A DNA stretch of 64,000 nt from Nematostella vectensis (GCF_932526225.1 NC_064043.1:6997501-7061500), one strand, 5' to 3'; shown: positions 1 to 14,115, counted from the stretch's first letter. Numbers and translations: made by a program. The notes: a model not told the origin generated them from the sequence alone.

Positions 1-1471
1 GAAATGGGACGTTTGGAGATCCCATTTCCTTATTCGCGAAAACTAACTTGAATAAGGAACAGTTCCCTATTCGTGTCACTGCACTAATCTATTTGTTTTG
101 TCAGAGCCATATCTAGTAGCCAAGGTGTTAACTGACAACAAGCACTATCTGTCAAATTGTGGTTTTGTTAGCAAGGTCAAATTTCTTCTACACGCGTACG
201 TAGTCAGGTAAAGCGTGAATATTTCTCCTCTAAATATATTAATGCGTTTGGAAATAAAGCCCAAGATACAAATACATTTATTAGATGAGAGGTAGATTTC
301 CTCTCTTTTGCTAGATTCATTTGTTAAAGCGATTGCACGCATTTCGTAATTTGACCTTTTGTAGCAGATAGAGTCTCATGTTCACAGCTCCGCTTAGCAG
401 CGAGCACGTTAAAGCAACCAAAATTACCCGACGAAAATGCTGTTGGACTTGTTCTGAATAAACTGTTATGCCTAAATACTGTTTCAACTCGAATTAAAAG
501 GTATCATGTAAGTACCCCCCCCCCCCCCCCCCCGGATTTGAATAAGGAACTGAGCGAATAAGGAAACAGACGAAAAAGGAACTGCGAATAAGGAACTAAC
601 TTCACTCTGGTCACAGACAGGAGCAAAAAATTGCAAAGTTCAAATTGTAGGGTCGTGTTAGCTTACATTTGTTTAATATTTTGCCTATAGGTTCCTCGTG
701 TAATATACAACAAAAACAGCTCTGGTTCTTTTTGGTAGATAATCCGTTCTTGAGATTTGATTGAGCGAAGTTGCCATAAATCCTGAAATGGTATTATTTT
801 TTGCCCAAATAATCGGGCACTTTCAGACAAATCACAAGTCTTACACTTTTGCTTATCTCAAGAACGTATTATCCAACAAAAAGTACCAAAGCTTATTTTG
901 TTTTATATTGCACAAGAAACCTTTAGGAAAAAAAATCAAACAAATATATGCAATACAACCTTACAATTTGGAGCTTTGCAATTTTTTTCTTCTGTCGATA
1001 CACAGGGCAATTTTTCTCGCAATGTGGCGTAAAGTAGAAAACAATTGCATTGCAAGTTTGAGAAAGGGGGATGTCACGCGCGTATTTTTCTTGCAACTCG
1101 CAACACAACAGAAATTTCGGTGTTATTTCGGGAAAAATTACCCTCGTGCCTTAAGTTGCACACTCCCCGAACAACGTTGCGGAGCATGAAGTTGGAGATG
1201 CTTCAACAAACGACGTTGGCAAATTTGAAGAGGTAAAACAAATGCCATAGGGTAAGAGAATATGTTAATTTAGCTTATAAAGCAGAATAAAAACATCTAA
1301 CAAGCTCTTATTATAGAACTATTAAATAGCTCGTGGGGTAGTTCGAGTATTGGTAGATACAAATCCATTCCTGATGGTAATTGTTCTCCTTTAAAGAATG
1401 TGAAATAGCTGTTTACTCTTCAATGTAGCAGGATAGGTGAAGATGAGATGTACCCACGGAAGTAGCTTACC
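1..1471. other. Non-coding left edge with GAATAAGGAAC motifs and a poly-C tract
   Basis: I recognise no gene here. Short motifs of the form GAATAAGGAAC recur near both ends (about 20-75 and 536-600), the second group directly after a 19-base C homopolymer at 515-533. Small open frames in the stretch have no family resemblance and are read as chance. Confidence 0.5.
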
Positions 1472-1860
1472 TGTGGTGGTGGTGGTGGTGGTGGTGGTGG
1501 TGGTGATGATGGTGTTGGTGGCGATGGTGATGATAATGATGGTGGTGGTGGTGATGGTGATAATTGTGGTAGCGGTGATTGCGGTGGTGGTGATGATATA
1601 GTGATGGTGATGGTGATGGTGATGGTGATGGTGATGGTGATGGTGATGGTGATGGTGATGGTGATGGTGATGGTGATGGTGATGGTGATGGTGATGGTGA
1701 TGGTGATGGTGGGTGATGGGGGCGGTGGTGATGGTGGTGGTGGTGATGATGATGGTGTTGGTGGTGATGGTGATGGTGATAATGGTGGGTTATGGTGGTG
1801 GTAACGGTGGTTATGGTGAAAGTGGTAGAAAATGGTAGTCTGTTTTGTTGCCGTTGTTGG
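1472..1860. repeat. GGT / GATGGT microsatellite block
   Basis: Impure GGT and GAT triplets run through the block. A nearly perfect GATGGT hexanucleotide stretch at about 1601-1710 gives a spurious Met-Val open frame. The tract lies just beyond the PAN-like exon, in what is probably its first intron or 3' flank. Confidence 0.9.
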
Positions 1861-1902
1861 TGGTGGTATTAGTGGTGTTGTTGTTTGTTTTGGTCACTGT
1901 AC

Positions 1903-2237
1903 CAACCTAAAACAGCCGGGGGCTTCACCAATTCAATATAGACCGAGTTTAACTTCTTAACCAGGCCCTTGGTTTGGTCCTTAGGGACCTCATTCAGGTC
2001 GCATTCCATGTTCACAAAATTGAAATTCAGACTTCGGCAGCACTTCTCTCGTGAGCACAGTTTGACACAGTCGTGCAGACTTGTGGCGGTCACGTGCTTG
2101 TACGCGTGTCCAATGAGAGCAACGTCGTATATTGACATGCTGTCTCTGCACTTAGAGAACGTCATGGAGGCAAGAGTGACAGTTGTCATGACAGCGCGGA
2201 TGATTGACACTCGGAAAGGCATTTGGAAAGGAATCAT
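1903..2237 (-). CDS. Secreted PAN/apple-domain-like protein, first exon (partial)
   Basis: The frame starts at the ATG at 2235-2237. A hydrophobic N-terminus (about residues 9-28) looks like a signal peptide. After it come cysteines at 30, 57, 61, 66, 67 and 79 with the spacing of a small PAN/apple domain, including CxxxC, a CC pair followed by an NFNF stretch, and a CxLN close. Such modules bind carbohydrate or protein in extracellular proteins and are abundant in anthozoans. The open frame runs on to 1869, but its last residues are encoded by CAA/CAC simple repeat, so the exon more likely ends at a GTACAG donor (exon end 1903). I find no further exons before the window edge, so the rest may lie outside. 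Family call inferred from cysteine pattern only; partner domains unknown. Confidence 0.6.
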
Positions 2238-4734
2238 TTTTACAACTGAAACAGTAAAATTTTTGAAAATCTTGAATAAACATCTAATATAAGACTTAAC
2301 TAGGATTTATGAAGTGGTTATAAGAACAGCTTTTCAACAGCCAAATAGCGCGTTTGCACTTACACGTCGTTGACGTTGTTGTGTCTGTCTGTTGCCTGCA
2401 TGCCCCAAGTCGGGTACGTTGCGGCTAGCGCTTTGGCGACAGTTCGCGCGCCACAAGGCAGCTCGTATTACGCAATTTTACTTGACCGGGATTTCTAATC
2501 AGACACGGAGAGCGTGTCGCAAACAATGCACATTTCAGCCAAATTAGAGAGAAATCCGTGTTTTTTATGAGAATTTAGCCTAAAAAACACTGTTCCTACC
2601 GCCCTTGGTACAATGAACAAGTAGAGTTAAGCGCCGAGTTTGTTTTGCCTACAAAAGAGTTATTTCCTTCCATCATATTTGCATGAAACAAAAAAAATAT
2701 TTATTTCCAAGAAAAATGAATCTAGCACAATCTGATAAAGCATAAATGTATTAATAAAATCTGAAAAATTTACTAAAATCGCGCCGAATGAGTCCTCGGC
2801 GCGCCACCTTAAGTAACTCAAAAAGACTTTCTTCAGTAACAATAAAATATGGTACATAATGATTTTAGTTAACACTTCTGTTAATTAGCTGGTCCAGTTG
2901 TCGTGAGTTAATTAAAACAATTAGCGATCTCACAATGACAGATTTTTATCATAATTAATGTAGAATAAAAGGAAACAAAAATTTAAAAAAGTTATTAAAA
3001 GTAACATCAGGGTGTCCGTGACATCTGTTGAAAGGTTTGTTCACAAAGAATATAGAGATAAACAGTGCTTTTGGGTTGCTCAGCAAGAAAAAATATGGTA
3101 AATTGGTTAAGACAATATTTTGCACAACCAAATATTTGAGAATAGCATAGTTTCGTAATAATTAGGTCTTTAAACCTGGATAAAAAATATTTATTTGTAG
3201 GACATCCACTTTTTGCCTCTTTTTTATCATTTTTATCTTTAAAAAAAGAGGGGACTGGGTTTATAAATTATTTTTGAAGCGACCGCTCCCCAACAAGAAG
3301 TAGTTACTGTTGTTTGTTTATGTTTTCAGATGTCGTGCCGTGAAGTGAAAAAAATATATATTTTGAGATGAGATTGTACTAATTAAGTAAAGATCTTTCC
3401 ACTTTTTATAAAACAAAAAGAAAAACGTTTAAAAATATGACGTTAGAAAATGACGTTACACATTTACGGCTAAGTATGTCAAAGTCACCCGCTCCTATTT
3501 TTCCTGTAGTTATACTAATAATTCGTTTAAACTAGAACACCTCCCTACCAATGACCTTGTGAAACCCGAAATGATGGGGATTTACCTTACATGTAGCAGG
3601 GCAGAATTCTTTTCCCTGGTACAATTTTACTCTGGCCTTGTGAGAAAGTTTCCCCTGAACGAAAAAAAACATTAAAATTCTACCAACCTGCTGACAAGTT
3701 TGCCAACTATGTGAGCTTTTTTACGAAAAAGTTGCCGGGAAATCGTATTAATATTATTGCTTATATGATAATTCATTGGGTATTCTTATGTACACTAAAA
3801 TTTAAGAACATCGTAAAGAACATATTCAGCCTTAAAATGCTCCACAAATAAGAACGGCCCAGCCTCAACTGAAAGTTAGATGTTCTTATAAAAAAACAGT
3901 GTCGTGTGTATAGTAGTTTCTAGAAGTTCTCCCTCAGACTCTTCCATGCACTAAAACGCCGACTCGTGAATGCAATTGTATTTTCTTGTGTGCATAAACG
4001 ATATACAGGATATTTGAACAAAGTATCAAGTATGAACACGTCAAAGATGACAAAATCATATAAAAATAAAATCATATAAACTAACTTCGATAATTTCAAA
4101 GTTGAAAAGGATGTAAGGCAATAACGACGAACTGCTTAAAATTTGTGTTTTACAACAACAACGACAAAAAAATGTGATTGAAACTAAAATCAAAACAACG
4201 CTTACTCGTTTGAAATGACACTATTCTATAGCAAGCACGCGTTATTGTAACCTTGAATTCATTTTGCTTCAAGACCTTCCCAATCTCTATTTTCTATCTG
4301 TCTAGTTCTCAGAAAAGATTGACAATTTAGTTGTTTTTTACACTATTAATGTATTTGGACATTATTTAGACCTTGATCCTATCTTTTTAGCATCTTGTTT
4401 TATCAGTCTGCACTTGACAAAGTCTAGCATGATTATATATTGAACAGCAAATATTGTGTGATATCAATTAGCAAAAGTGGGCTTGACACCCGGTTTTGCC
4501 TTCAAAATTATAACAATTACGAAAAAAAATTGATGTTGCATCTCAGCTCAGAATGCAGAATTATAGAATTTACTGAATAATTCAGTCAAATTTATAATTC
4601 TACATTCTGTTCATCCTTCCTCTGACAAACAGATTCGTGAGAATAACCTCTTGTTTTTTTTTTCAAATAACACGCCCTAGAAATTCTCCAGTATGCCAGG
4701 TCAGTCAGTCTACACAGAATCATTTTTCACTCAA
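2238..4734. other. AT-rich intergenic spacer
   Basis: No coding family is recognisable on either strand. The sequence is AT-rich and unique. Short stretches near 3915-4000 faintly resemble the 3' part of the downstream 1.2-kb unit and may be a very old fragment of it. Confidence 0.4.
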
Positions 4735-7700
4735 TATCATTCGTCCGAGTTACAAGTGCAAACTTACCTAGAAGAGTATAGCAAGTCCACTATTTCAATG
4801 GTAAGCTTAATCCAAGAAAGGCTTCTATTATTTATAGTGAACAACTTTGCAGGGTTTCTGGCTATTTATGGCACATCAGCACAGCGCAATAAACAAACAT
4901 ATTTGTAAGTTTCCATGTAATGTTGCTCTTGTTACTTTTCAATAGAAACGCTAAAACGTATCCAATCCTAATAGTACTTATTCTTAATTAAGCTAAGAGC
5001 ATGTTTATGCCCCTAATAAGACTTATTCACCTTATTTATACTTGGGGATCACATTAATTTTTAAGCCAGATAAATACAAGGGCACAAAACGGATCGGTTC
5101 CGCAGTCCGTTGTTTTGTTGGCTGGGAAGACGTGCGACCCCACGGTTGCTGGGGAAGACATCCTCCCTAATGGTTCTGCTGGCAAATTTGAGGAGTCGAA
5201 CTAGTTGTGCTGGGAATATTTTTTGGGGCGCTGTAACGGTTGCTTGGAGAAAAATTTATACTGTTAATTATTGTTAAAAAGTACTGTTAAAAGATTATAC
5301 TAGCAATTATTCATGAGGAAAAAAGAATTGGTACCTCCTGGGAAAAAGGAACAGATAATTTTTCCCAGCAACTTTAAGCATATCAAGAAAATTTAGCCAA
5401 AAATTGTCGATTTTGCCAAACGCGGTCACTTCAATATAAGGAAACTAATAATATATTCCTTATTTAGAAAAAAACTGCATAAATTCTTGTCATTTGTAAC
5501 GTTGCCGTATCGTAGGTGCTTCGTAAACTTTATGACTTGTAATGAGAAGAGAAAAACAGTGACTGTGACCATCTTAAGTCAATGGAGAAAGTCTCTGAAA
5601 AGAAACTAAGGTACCAGAACCCCAAAACGACAACGTTTTCTTCATATAAGATTGATATTTTCGCCTTCAGAATATATTCAAACGACAAATATGCTACTTT
5701 AACGTGTTTCCAGAAGGGGGGCTCGTTGTATAACCTAAATACAGCGCAGATAAATATTCAAGATGCAAAGTTCTAAAGAAGTATCTTCTACTTACTCTTC
5801 CATACACTAAACGCTATCTCTTTTTAAATTCATGTTTCCTGCTAAAATGTGAAAACTATTTGAAAACTATTCTAAAAAAATTACACAAGCATGTGACAGC
5901 TTACAGATAAAAAAACCCGTAGAATTTGGTATATATATCATTCGTCCGAGTTACAAGTGCAAACTTACCAAGAAGAGTATATCAAGTCCACAATTTCAAT
6001 GGTAAGCTTAATCCAAGAAAGGCATCTATTATTTATAGTGAACAACTTTGCAGGGTTTCTGGCTATTTATGGCACATCAGCACAGCGCAATAAACAAACA
6101 TATTTGTAAGTTTCCATGTAATGTTGCTCTTGTTACTTTCCAATAGAAACGCTAAAACTTATCCAATCCTAATAGTAATTATTCTTAATTAAGCTAAGAG
6201 CATGTTTATGCCCCTAATAAGACTTATTCACCTTATTTACACTTGGGGATCACATTAATTTTTAAGCCAGATAAATACAAGGGCACAAAACGAATCGGTT
6301 CCGCAGTCCGTTGTTTTGTTGGCTGGGAAGACGTGCGACCCCACGGTTGCTGGGGAAGACATCCTCCCTAATGGTTCTGCTGTCAAATTTGAGGAGTCGA
6401 ACTAGTTGTGCTGGGAATATTTTTTTGGGCGCTGTAACGGTTGCTTGGAGAAAAATTTATACTGTTTATTATTGTTAAAAAGTACTGTTAAAAGATTATA
6501 CTAGCAATTATTCATGAGGAAAAAAGAATTGGTACCTCCTGGGAAAAAGAAACAGATAATTTTTCCCAGCAACTTTAAGCATATCAAGAAAATTTAGCCA
6601 AAAATTGTCGATTTTGCCAAACGCGGTCACTTCAATATAAGGAAACTAATAATATATTCCTTATTTAGAAAAAAACTGCATAAATTCTTGTCATTTGTAA
6701 CGTTGCCGTATCGTAGGTGCTTCGTAAAGTTTATGACTTGTAATGAGAAGAGAAAAACAGTGACTGTGACCATCTTAAGTCAATGGAGAAAGTCTCTGAA
6801 AAGAAACTAAGGTACCAGAACCCCAAAACGACAACGTTTTCTTCATATAAAATTGATATTTTCGCCTTCAGAATATATTCAAACGACAAATATGCTACTT
6901 TAACGTGTTTCCAGAAGGGGGGCTCGTTGTATAACCTAAATACAGCGCAGATAAATATTCAAGATGCAAAGTTCTAAAGAAGTATCTTCTACTTACTCTT
7001 CCATACACTAAACGCTATCTCTTTTTAAATTCATGTTTCCTGCTAAAATGTGAAAACTATTTGAAAACTATTCTAAAAAAATTACACAAGCATGTGACAG
7101 CTTACAGATAAAAAAACCCGTAGAATTTGGTATATATATCATTCGTCCGAGTTACAAGTGCAAACTTACCTAGAAGAGTATAGCAAGTCCACTATTTCAA
7201 TGGTAAGCTTAATCCAAGAAAGGCATCAATTATTTATAGTGAACAATTTTGCAGGGTTTCTGGCTATTTATGGCACATCAGCACAGCGCAATAAACAAAC
7301 ATATTTGTAAGTTTCCATGTAATGTTGCTCTTGTTACTTGTCAATAGAAACGCTAAAACGTATCCAATCCTAATAGTACTTATTCTTAATTAAGCTAAGA
7401 GCATGTTTATGCCCCTAATAAGACTTATTTACCTTATTTATACTTGGGGATCACATTAATTTTTAAGCCAGATAAATACAAGGGCACAAAACGGATCGGT
7501 TCCGCAGTCCGTTGTTTTGTTGGCTGGGAAGACGTGCGACCCCACGGTTGTTGGGGAAGACATCCTCCCTAATGGTTCTGCTGGCAAATTTGAGGAGTCG
7601 AACTAGTTGTGCTGGGAATATTTTTTGGGGCGCTGTAACGGTTGCTTGGAGAAAAATTTATACTGTTAATTATTGTTAAAAAGTACTGTTAAAAGATTAT

Positions 7701-10700
7701 ACTAGCAATTATTCATGAGGAAAAAAGAATTGGTACCTCCTGGGAAAAAGGAACAGATAATTTTTCCCAGCAACTTTAAGCATATCAAGAAAATTTAGCC
7801 AAAAATTGTCGATTTCGCCAAACGCGGTCACTTCAATATAAGGAAACTAATAATATATTCCTTATTTAGAAAAAAACTGCATAAATTCTTGTCATTTGTA
7901 ACGTTGCCGTATCGTAGGTGCTTCGTAAACTTTATGACTTGTAATGAGAAGAGAAAAACAGTGACTGTGACCATCTTAAGTCAATGGAGAAAGTCTCTGA
8001 AAAGAAACTAAGGTACCAGAACCCCAAAACGACAACGTTTTCTTCATATGAAATCGATATTTTCGCCTTCAGAACATATTCAAACGATAAATATGCTACT
8101 TTAACGTGTTTCCAGAAGGGGGGCTCGTTGTATAACCTAAATACAGCGCAGATAAAAATTCAAGATGCAAAGTTCTAAAGAAGTATCTTCTACTTACTCT
8201 TCCATACACTAAACGCTATCTCTTTTTAAATTCATGTTTCCTGCTAAAATGTGAAAACTATTTGAAAACTATTCTAAAAAGATTACACAAGCATGTGACA
8301 GCTTACAGATAAAAAAAACCCCGTAGAATTTGGTATATATATCATTCGTCCGAGTTACAAGTGCAAACTTACCTAGAAGAGTATAGCAAGTCCACTATTT
8401 CAATGGTAAGCTTAATCCAAGAAAGGCTTCTATTATTTATAGTGAACAACTTTGCAGGGTTTCTGGCTATTTATGGCACATCAGCACAGCGCAATAAACA
8501 AACATATTTGTAAGTTTCCATGTAATGTTGCTCTTGTTACTTTTCAATAGAAACGCTAAAACGTATCCAACCCTAATAGTACTTATTCTTAATTAAGCTA
8601 AGAGCATGTTTATGCCCCTAATAAGACTTATTCACCTTATTTATACTTGGGGATCACATTAATTTTTAAGCCAGATAAATACAAGGGCACAAAACGGATC
8701 GGTTCCGCAGTCCGTTGTTTTGTTGGCTGGGAAGACGTGCGACCCCACGGTTGCTGGGGAAGACATCCTCCCTAATGGTTCTGCTGGCAAATTTAAGGAG
8801 TCGAACTAGTTGTGCTGGAAATATTTTTTGGGGCGCTGTAACGGTTGCTTGGAGAAAAATTTATACTGTTAATTATTGTTAAAAAGTACTGTTAAAAGAT
8901 TATACTAGCAATTATTCATAAGGAAAAAAGAATTGGTACCTCCTGGGAAAAAGGAACAGATAATTTTTCCCAGCAACTTTAAGCATATCAAGAAAATTTA
9001 GCCAAAAATTGTCGATTTTGCCAAACGCGGTCACTTCAATATAAGGAAACTAATAATATATTCCTTATTTAGAAAAAACTGCATAAATTCTTGTCATTTG
9101 TAACGTTGCCGTATCGTAGGTGCTTCGTAAACTTTATGACTTGTAATGAGAAGAGAAAAACAGTGACTGTGACCATCTTAAGTCAATGGAGAAAGTCTCT
9201 GAAAAGAAACTAAGGTACCAGAACCCCAAAACGACAACGTTTTCTTCATATGAAATTGATATTTTCGCCTTCAGAACATATTCAAACGATAAATATGCTA
9301 CTTTAACGTGTTTCCAGAAGGGGGGCTCGTTGTATAACCTAAATACAGCGCAGATAAAAATTCAAGATGCAAAGTTCTAAAGAAGTATCTTCTACTTACT
9401 CTTCCATACACTAAACGCTATCTCTTTTTAAATTCATGTTTCCTGCTAAAATGTGAAAACTATTTGAAAACTATTCTAAAAAGATTACACAAGCATGTGA
9501 CAGCTTACAGATAAAAAAAACGTAGAATTTGGTATATATATCATTCGTCCGAGTTACAAGTGCAAACTTACCTAGAAGAGTATAGCAAGTCCACTATTTC
9601 AATGGTAAGCTTAATCCAAGAAAGGCTTCTATTATTTATAGTGAACAACTTTGCAGGGTTTCTGGTTATTTATGGCACATCAGCACAGCGCAATAAACAA
9701 ACATATTTGTAAGTTTCCATGTAATGTTGCTCTTGTTACTTTTCAATAGAAACGCTAAAACGTATCCAATCCTAATAGTACTTATTCTTAATTAAGCTAA
9801 GAGCATGTTTATGCCCCTAATAAGACTTATTCACCTTATTTATACTTGGGGATCACATTAATTTTTAAGCCAGATAAATACAAGGGCACAAAACGGATCG
9901 GTTCCGCAGTCCGTTGTTTTGTTGGCTGGGAAGACGTGCGACCCCACGGTTGCTGGGGAAGACATCCTCCCTAATGGTTCTGCTGGCAAATTTAAGGAGT
10001 CGAACTAGTTGTGCTGGGAATATTTTTTGGGGCGCTGTAACGGTTGCTTGGAGAAAAATTTATACTGTTAATTATTGTTAAAAAGTACTGTTAAAAGATT
10101 ATACTAGCAATTATTCATGAGGAAAAAAGAATTGGTACCTCCTGGGAAAAAGGAACAGATAATTTTTCCCAGCAACTTTAAGCATATCAAGAAAATTTAG
10201 CCAAAAATTGTCGATTTTGCCAAACGCGGTCACTTGAATATAAGGAAACTAATAATATATTCCTTAATTAGAAAAAAAACTGCATAAATTCTTGTCATTT
10301 GTAACGTTGCCGTATCGTAGGTGCTTCGTAAACTTTATGACTTGTAATGAGAAGAGAAAAACAGTGACTGTGACCATCTTAAGTCAATGGAGAAAGTCTC
10401 TGAAAAGAAACTAAGGTACCAGAACCCCAAAACGACAACGTTTTCTTCATATGAAATCGATATTTTCGCCTTCAGAACATATTCAAACGATAAATATGCT
10501 ACTTTAACGTGTTTCCAGAAGGGGGGCTCGTTGTATAACCTAAATACAGCGCAGATAAAAATTCAAGATGCAAAGTTCTAAAGAAGTATCTTCTACTTAC
10601 TCTTCCATACACTAAACGCTATCTCTTTTTAAATTCATGTTTCCTGCTAAAATGTGAAAACTATTTGAAAACTATTCTAAAAAGATTACACAAGCATGTG

Positions 10701-13130
10701 ACAGCTTACAGATAAAAAAAAACCCGTAGAATTTGGTATATATATCATTCGTCCGAGTTACAAGTGCAAACTTACCTAGAAGAGTATAGCAAGTCCACTA
10801 TTTCAATGGTAAGCTTAATCCAAGAAAGGCTTCTATTATTTATAGTGAACAACTTTGCAGGGTTTCTGGTTATTTATGGCACATCAGCACAGCGCAATAA
10901 ACAAACATATTTGTAAGTTTCCATGTAATGTTGCTCTTGTTACTTTTCAATAGAAACGCTAAAACGTATCCAATCCTAATAGTACTTATTCTTAATTAAG
11001 CTAAGAGCATGTTTATGCCCCTAATAAGACTTATTCACCTTATTTATACTTGGGGATCACATTAATTTTTAAGCCAGATAAATACAAGGGCACAAAACGG
11101 ATCGGTTCCGCAGTCCGTTGTTTTGTTGGCTGGGAAGACGTGCGACCCCACGGTTGCTGGGGAAGACATCCTCCCTAATGGTTCTGCTGGCAAATTTAAG
11201 GAGTCGAACTAGTTGTGCTGGGAATATTTTTTGGGGCGCTGTAACGGTTGCTTGGAGAAAAATTTATACTGTTAATTATTGTTAAAAAGTACTGTTAAAA
11301 GATTATACTAGCAATTATTCATGAGGAAAAAAGAATTGGTACCTCCTGGGAAAAAGGAACAGATAATTTTTCCCAGCAACTTTAAGCATATCAAGAAAAT
11401 TTAGCCAAAAATTGTCGATTTTGCCAAACGCGGTCACTTGAATATAAGGAAACTAATAATATATTCCTTAATTAGAAAAAAAACTGCATAAATTCTTGTC
11501 ATTTGTAACGTTGCCGTATCGTAGGTGCTTCGTAAACTTTATGACTTGTAATGAGAAGAGAAAAACAGTGACTGTGACCATCTTAAGTCAATGGAGAAAG
11601 TCTCTGAAAAGAAACTAAGGTACCAGAACCCCAAAACGACAACGTTTTCTTCATATGAAATCGATATTTTCGCCTTCAGAACATATTCAAACGATAAATA
11701 TGCTACTTTAACGTGTTTCCAGAAGGGGGGCTCGTTGTATAACCTAAATACAGCGCAGATAAAAATTCAAGATGCAAAGTTCTAAAGAAGTATCTTCTAC
11801 TTACTCTTCCATACACTAAACGCTATCTCTTTTTAAATTCATGTTTCCTGCTAAAATGTGAAAACTATTTGAAAACTATTCTAAAAAGATTACACAAGCA
11901 TGTGACAGCTTACAGATAAAAAAAAACCCGTAGAATTTGGTATATATATCATTCGTCCGAGTTACAAGTGCAAACTTACCTAGAAGAGTATAGCAAGTCC
12001 ACTATTTCAATGGTAAGCTTAATCCAAGAAAGGCTTCTATTATTTATAGTGAACAACTTTGCAGGGTTTCTGGCTATTTATGGCACATCAGCACAGCGCA
12101 ATAAACAAACATATTTGTAAGTTTCCATGTAATGTTGCTCTTGTTACTTTTCAATAGAAACGCTAAAACGTATCCAACCCTAATAGTACTTATTCTTAAT
12201 TAAGCTAAGAGCATGTTTATGCCCCTAATAAGACTTATTCACCTTATTTATACTTGGGGATCACATTAATTTTTAAGCCAGATAAATACAAGGGCACAAA
12301 ACGGATCGGTTCCGCAGTCCGTTGTTTTGTTGGCTGGGAAGACGTGCGACCCCACGGTTGCTGGGGAAGACATCCTCCCTAATGGTTCTGCTGGCAAATT
12401 TGAGGAGTCGAACTAGTTGTGCTGGGAATATTTTTTGGGGCGCTGTAACGGTTGCTTGGAGAAAAATTTATACTGTTAATTATTGTTAAAAAGTACTGTT
12501 AAAAGATTATACTAGCAATTATTCATGAGGAAAAAAGAATTGGTACCTCCTAGGAAAAAGAAACAGATAATTTACCCCAGCAACTTTAAGCATATCAAGA
12601 AAATTTAGCCAAAAATTGTCGTTTTTTCCAAACGCGGTCACTTCCATTTAAGGAAATTAATAATATATTCCTTATTTAGAAAAAACTGCATAAATTCTTG
12701 TCATTTGTAACGTTGCCGTATCGTAGGTGCTTCGTAAACTCTATGACTTGTAATTAGAAGAGAAAAACAGTGACTGTGACCATCTTAAGTCAATGGAGAA
12801 AGTCTCTGAAAAGAAACTAAGGTACCAGAACCCCAAAACGACAACGTTTTCTTCATATGAAATTGATATTTTCGCCTTCAGAACATATTCAAACGATAAA
12901 TATGCTACTTTAACGTGTTTCCAGAAGGGGGGCTCGTTGTATACCCTAAATACAGCGCAGAAAAATATTCAAGATGCAAAGTTCTAAAGAAGTATCTTCT
13001 ACATACTCTTCCATACACTAAACGCTATCTCTTTTTAAATTCATGTTTCCTGCTAAAGTGTATTTGAAAACTATTCTAAAAAAATTACACAAGCATGTGA
13101 CAGCTTTCTGATAAAAAAAACCCGTAGAAT
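4735..13130 (+). repeat. Tandem array of seven ~1.2-kb units
   Basis: Seven head-to-tail copies begin (TCGTCCGAG landmark) at 4741, 5942, 7143, 8346, 9545, 10749 and 11953, so the period is 1199-1204 bp, with only scattered substitutions between copies. Each contains the same 64-codon open frame starting MEKVSEKK (at 5582, 6783, 7984, 9186, 10387, 11591, 12793). Copies 1-2 form one sequence subgroup and copies 3-6 another; the last copy is the most diverged. Copies 4-6 share private variants (for example CAAATTTAAGG near 8790, 9985 and 11190), indicating recent unequal exchange inside the array. The unit also has an inverted CTGGGAAAAA/TTTTTCCCAG pair. No known snRNA, 5S or histone gene was recognised in the unit. 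The 64-aa frame is intact in all copies, but near-identity makes that weak evidence of coding. Confidence 0.93.
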
Positions 13131-13385
13131 TTGGTTTGCTTACAGCGCAATAAACATAAACATATTTGTAAGTTTCCATGGTAATGATCCAGTCCTAATT
13201 GTATTTATTCTAAATCAAGCTAAGAGCATATTATGCTCCTAATAAGACCTATTCACCTACTTTTTTGTGATTGAGGATCTCATAAATTTTTAAGCCAGGT
13301 ATAACATACACCGCAGATAATTAATCATTCAAAATTTAAAGTTCTTTAGCAGTATCTAGATCTAGAAATTCTTCTTAAGACTTTT
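13131..13385 (+). repeat. Degenerate partial eighth copy of the 1.2-kb unit
   Basis: After the seventh copy the sequence continues with recognisable but mutated unit segments: the GCGCAATAAACA block, the AAGCTAAGAGCAT block, the TTTTTAAGCCAG block, then a jump to the part just after the 64-aa frame. Internal deletions remove most of the unit. This is the usual decay at the edge of a tandem array. Confidence 0.75.
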
Positions 13386-13754
13386 CCCTGGGTTGGCAAT
13401 TCGTTCAGGCAATGGTACGTTTTCAAATATGATGAACTATTGTTCGTCAAATCAGTTGAAGACAGCCGCTATGTTACGTCCCCGCACCATAGCAATTACA
13501 ACTAATCACATTTTTCAATATGCACATCAAATATTGTCAATAAGGTATCTGGTATCATTTTTGGATGCTTACTTTTAAGCTTTCTGTCAAATAAACCGTT
13601 GTTGTTCAAATGTAAGCAATAACCTAAGAATGACTGACCGAAATCTTGAAATGCACACACCGTTGGGCCAATGACGTCATTGACCAAAATAAGTCAAAGA
13701 GGAAATGTTTTCTGGAAGGGAGAGGGTATCCAGAGAGGGGGGTTGGGGATGAGA
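13386..13754. other. Spacer between 1.2-kb array and 21-bp array
   Basis: Nothing recognisable is encoded. A perfect TGACGTCA palindrome sits at about 13672; a matching one occurs beyond the following repeat array at about 14132. Confidence 0.4.
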
Positions 13755-14112
13755 ATCTTTTTTTGTAATAAATCTGACCCATTTTGTAATAAACCTTACC
13801 CAATTAGTAATAAATCTGACCCATTTTTTAATAAACCCTACCCAATTATTAATAAATCTGGCCAATTTTGTAATAAACCTTACCAAATTAGTAAAAAATC
13901 TGACCAATTTTGTAATAAACCTTACCAAATTAGTAATAAATCTGACCAATTTTGTAATAAACACAACCCTTTTGGCATACAAAAAATACCCATTTTGTAA
14001 TAGACCTGTCCTATTTTGTAATAGACCTGACCCATTTTGTGATAGACCTGACCCATTTTGTAATAGACCTGACCCATTTTGTAATAGACCTGACCCATTT
14101 TGTAAAAGACCG
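13755..14112. repeat. Imperfect 21-bp tandem repeat
   Basis: About seventeen copies of a unit like TTTTGTAATAGACCTGACCCA. Early copies read AATAAACC or AATAAATC and late copies AATAGACC, so the array grades from one variant to another. Because the period is seven codons, long open frames appear on both strands (13671-14000 plus, 13677-14138 minus). These are treated as artefacts. Confidence 0.88.
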
Positions 14113-14115
14113 TTT

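Noticed and set aside
4693-4908. 71-residue frame at the left edge of the 1.2-kb array
   Set aside because: Its start codon lies outside the repeat and is not shared by the other copies, so it is not a repeated gene; noted only as an open stretch within the unit.
4735-13130. snRNA, 5S rRNA or histone gene cluster in the 1.2-kb unit
   Set aside because: No U1, U2, U4, U5, U6 or 5S landmark sequences and no histone motifs were found by eye; a covariance-model search would settle it.
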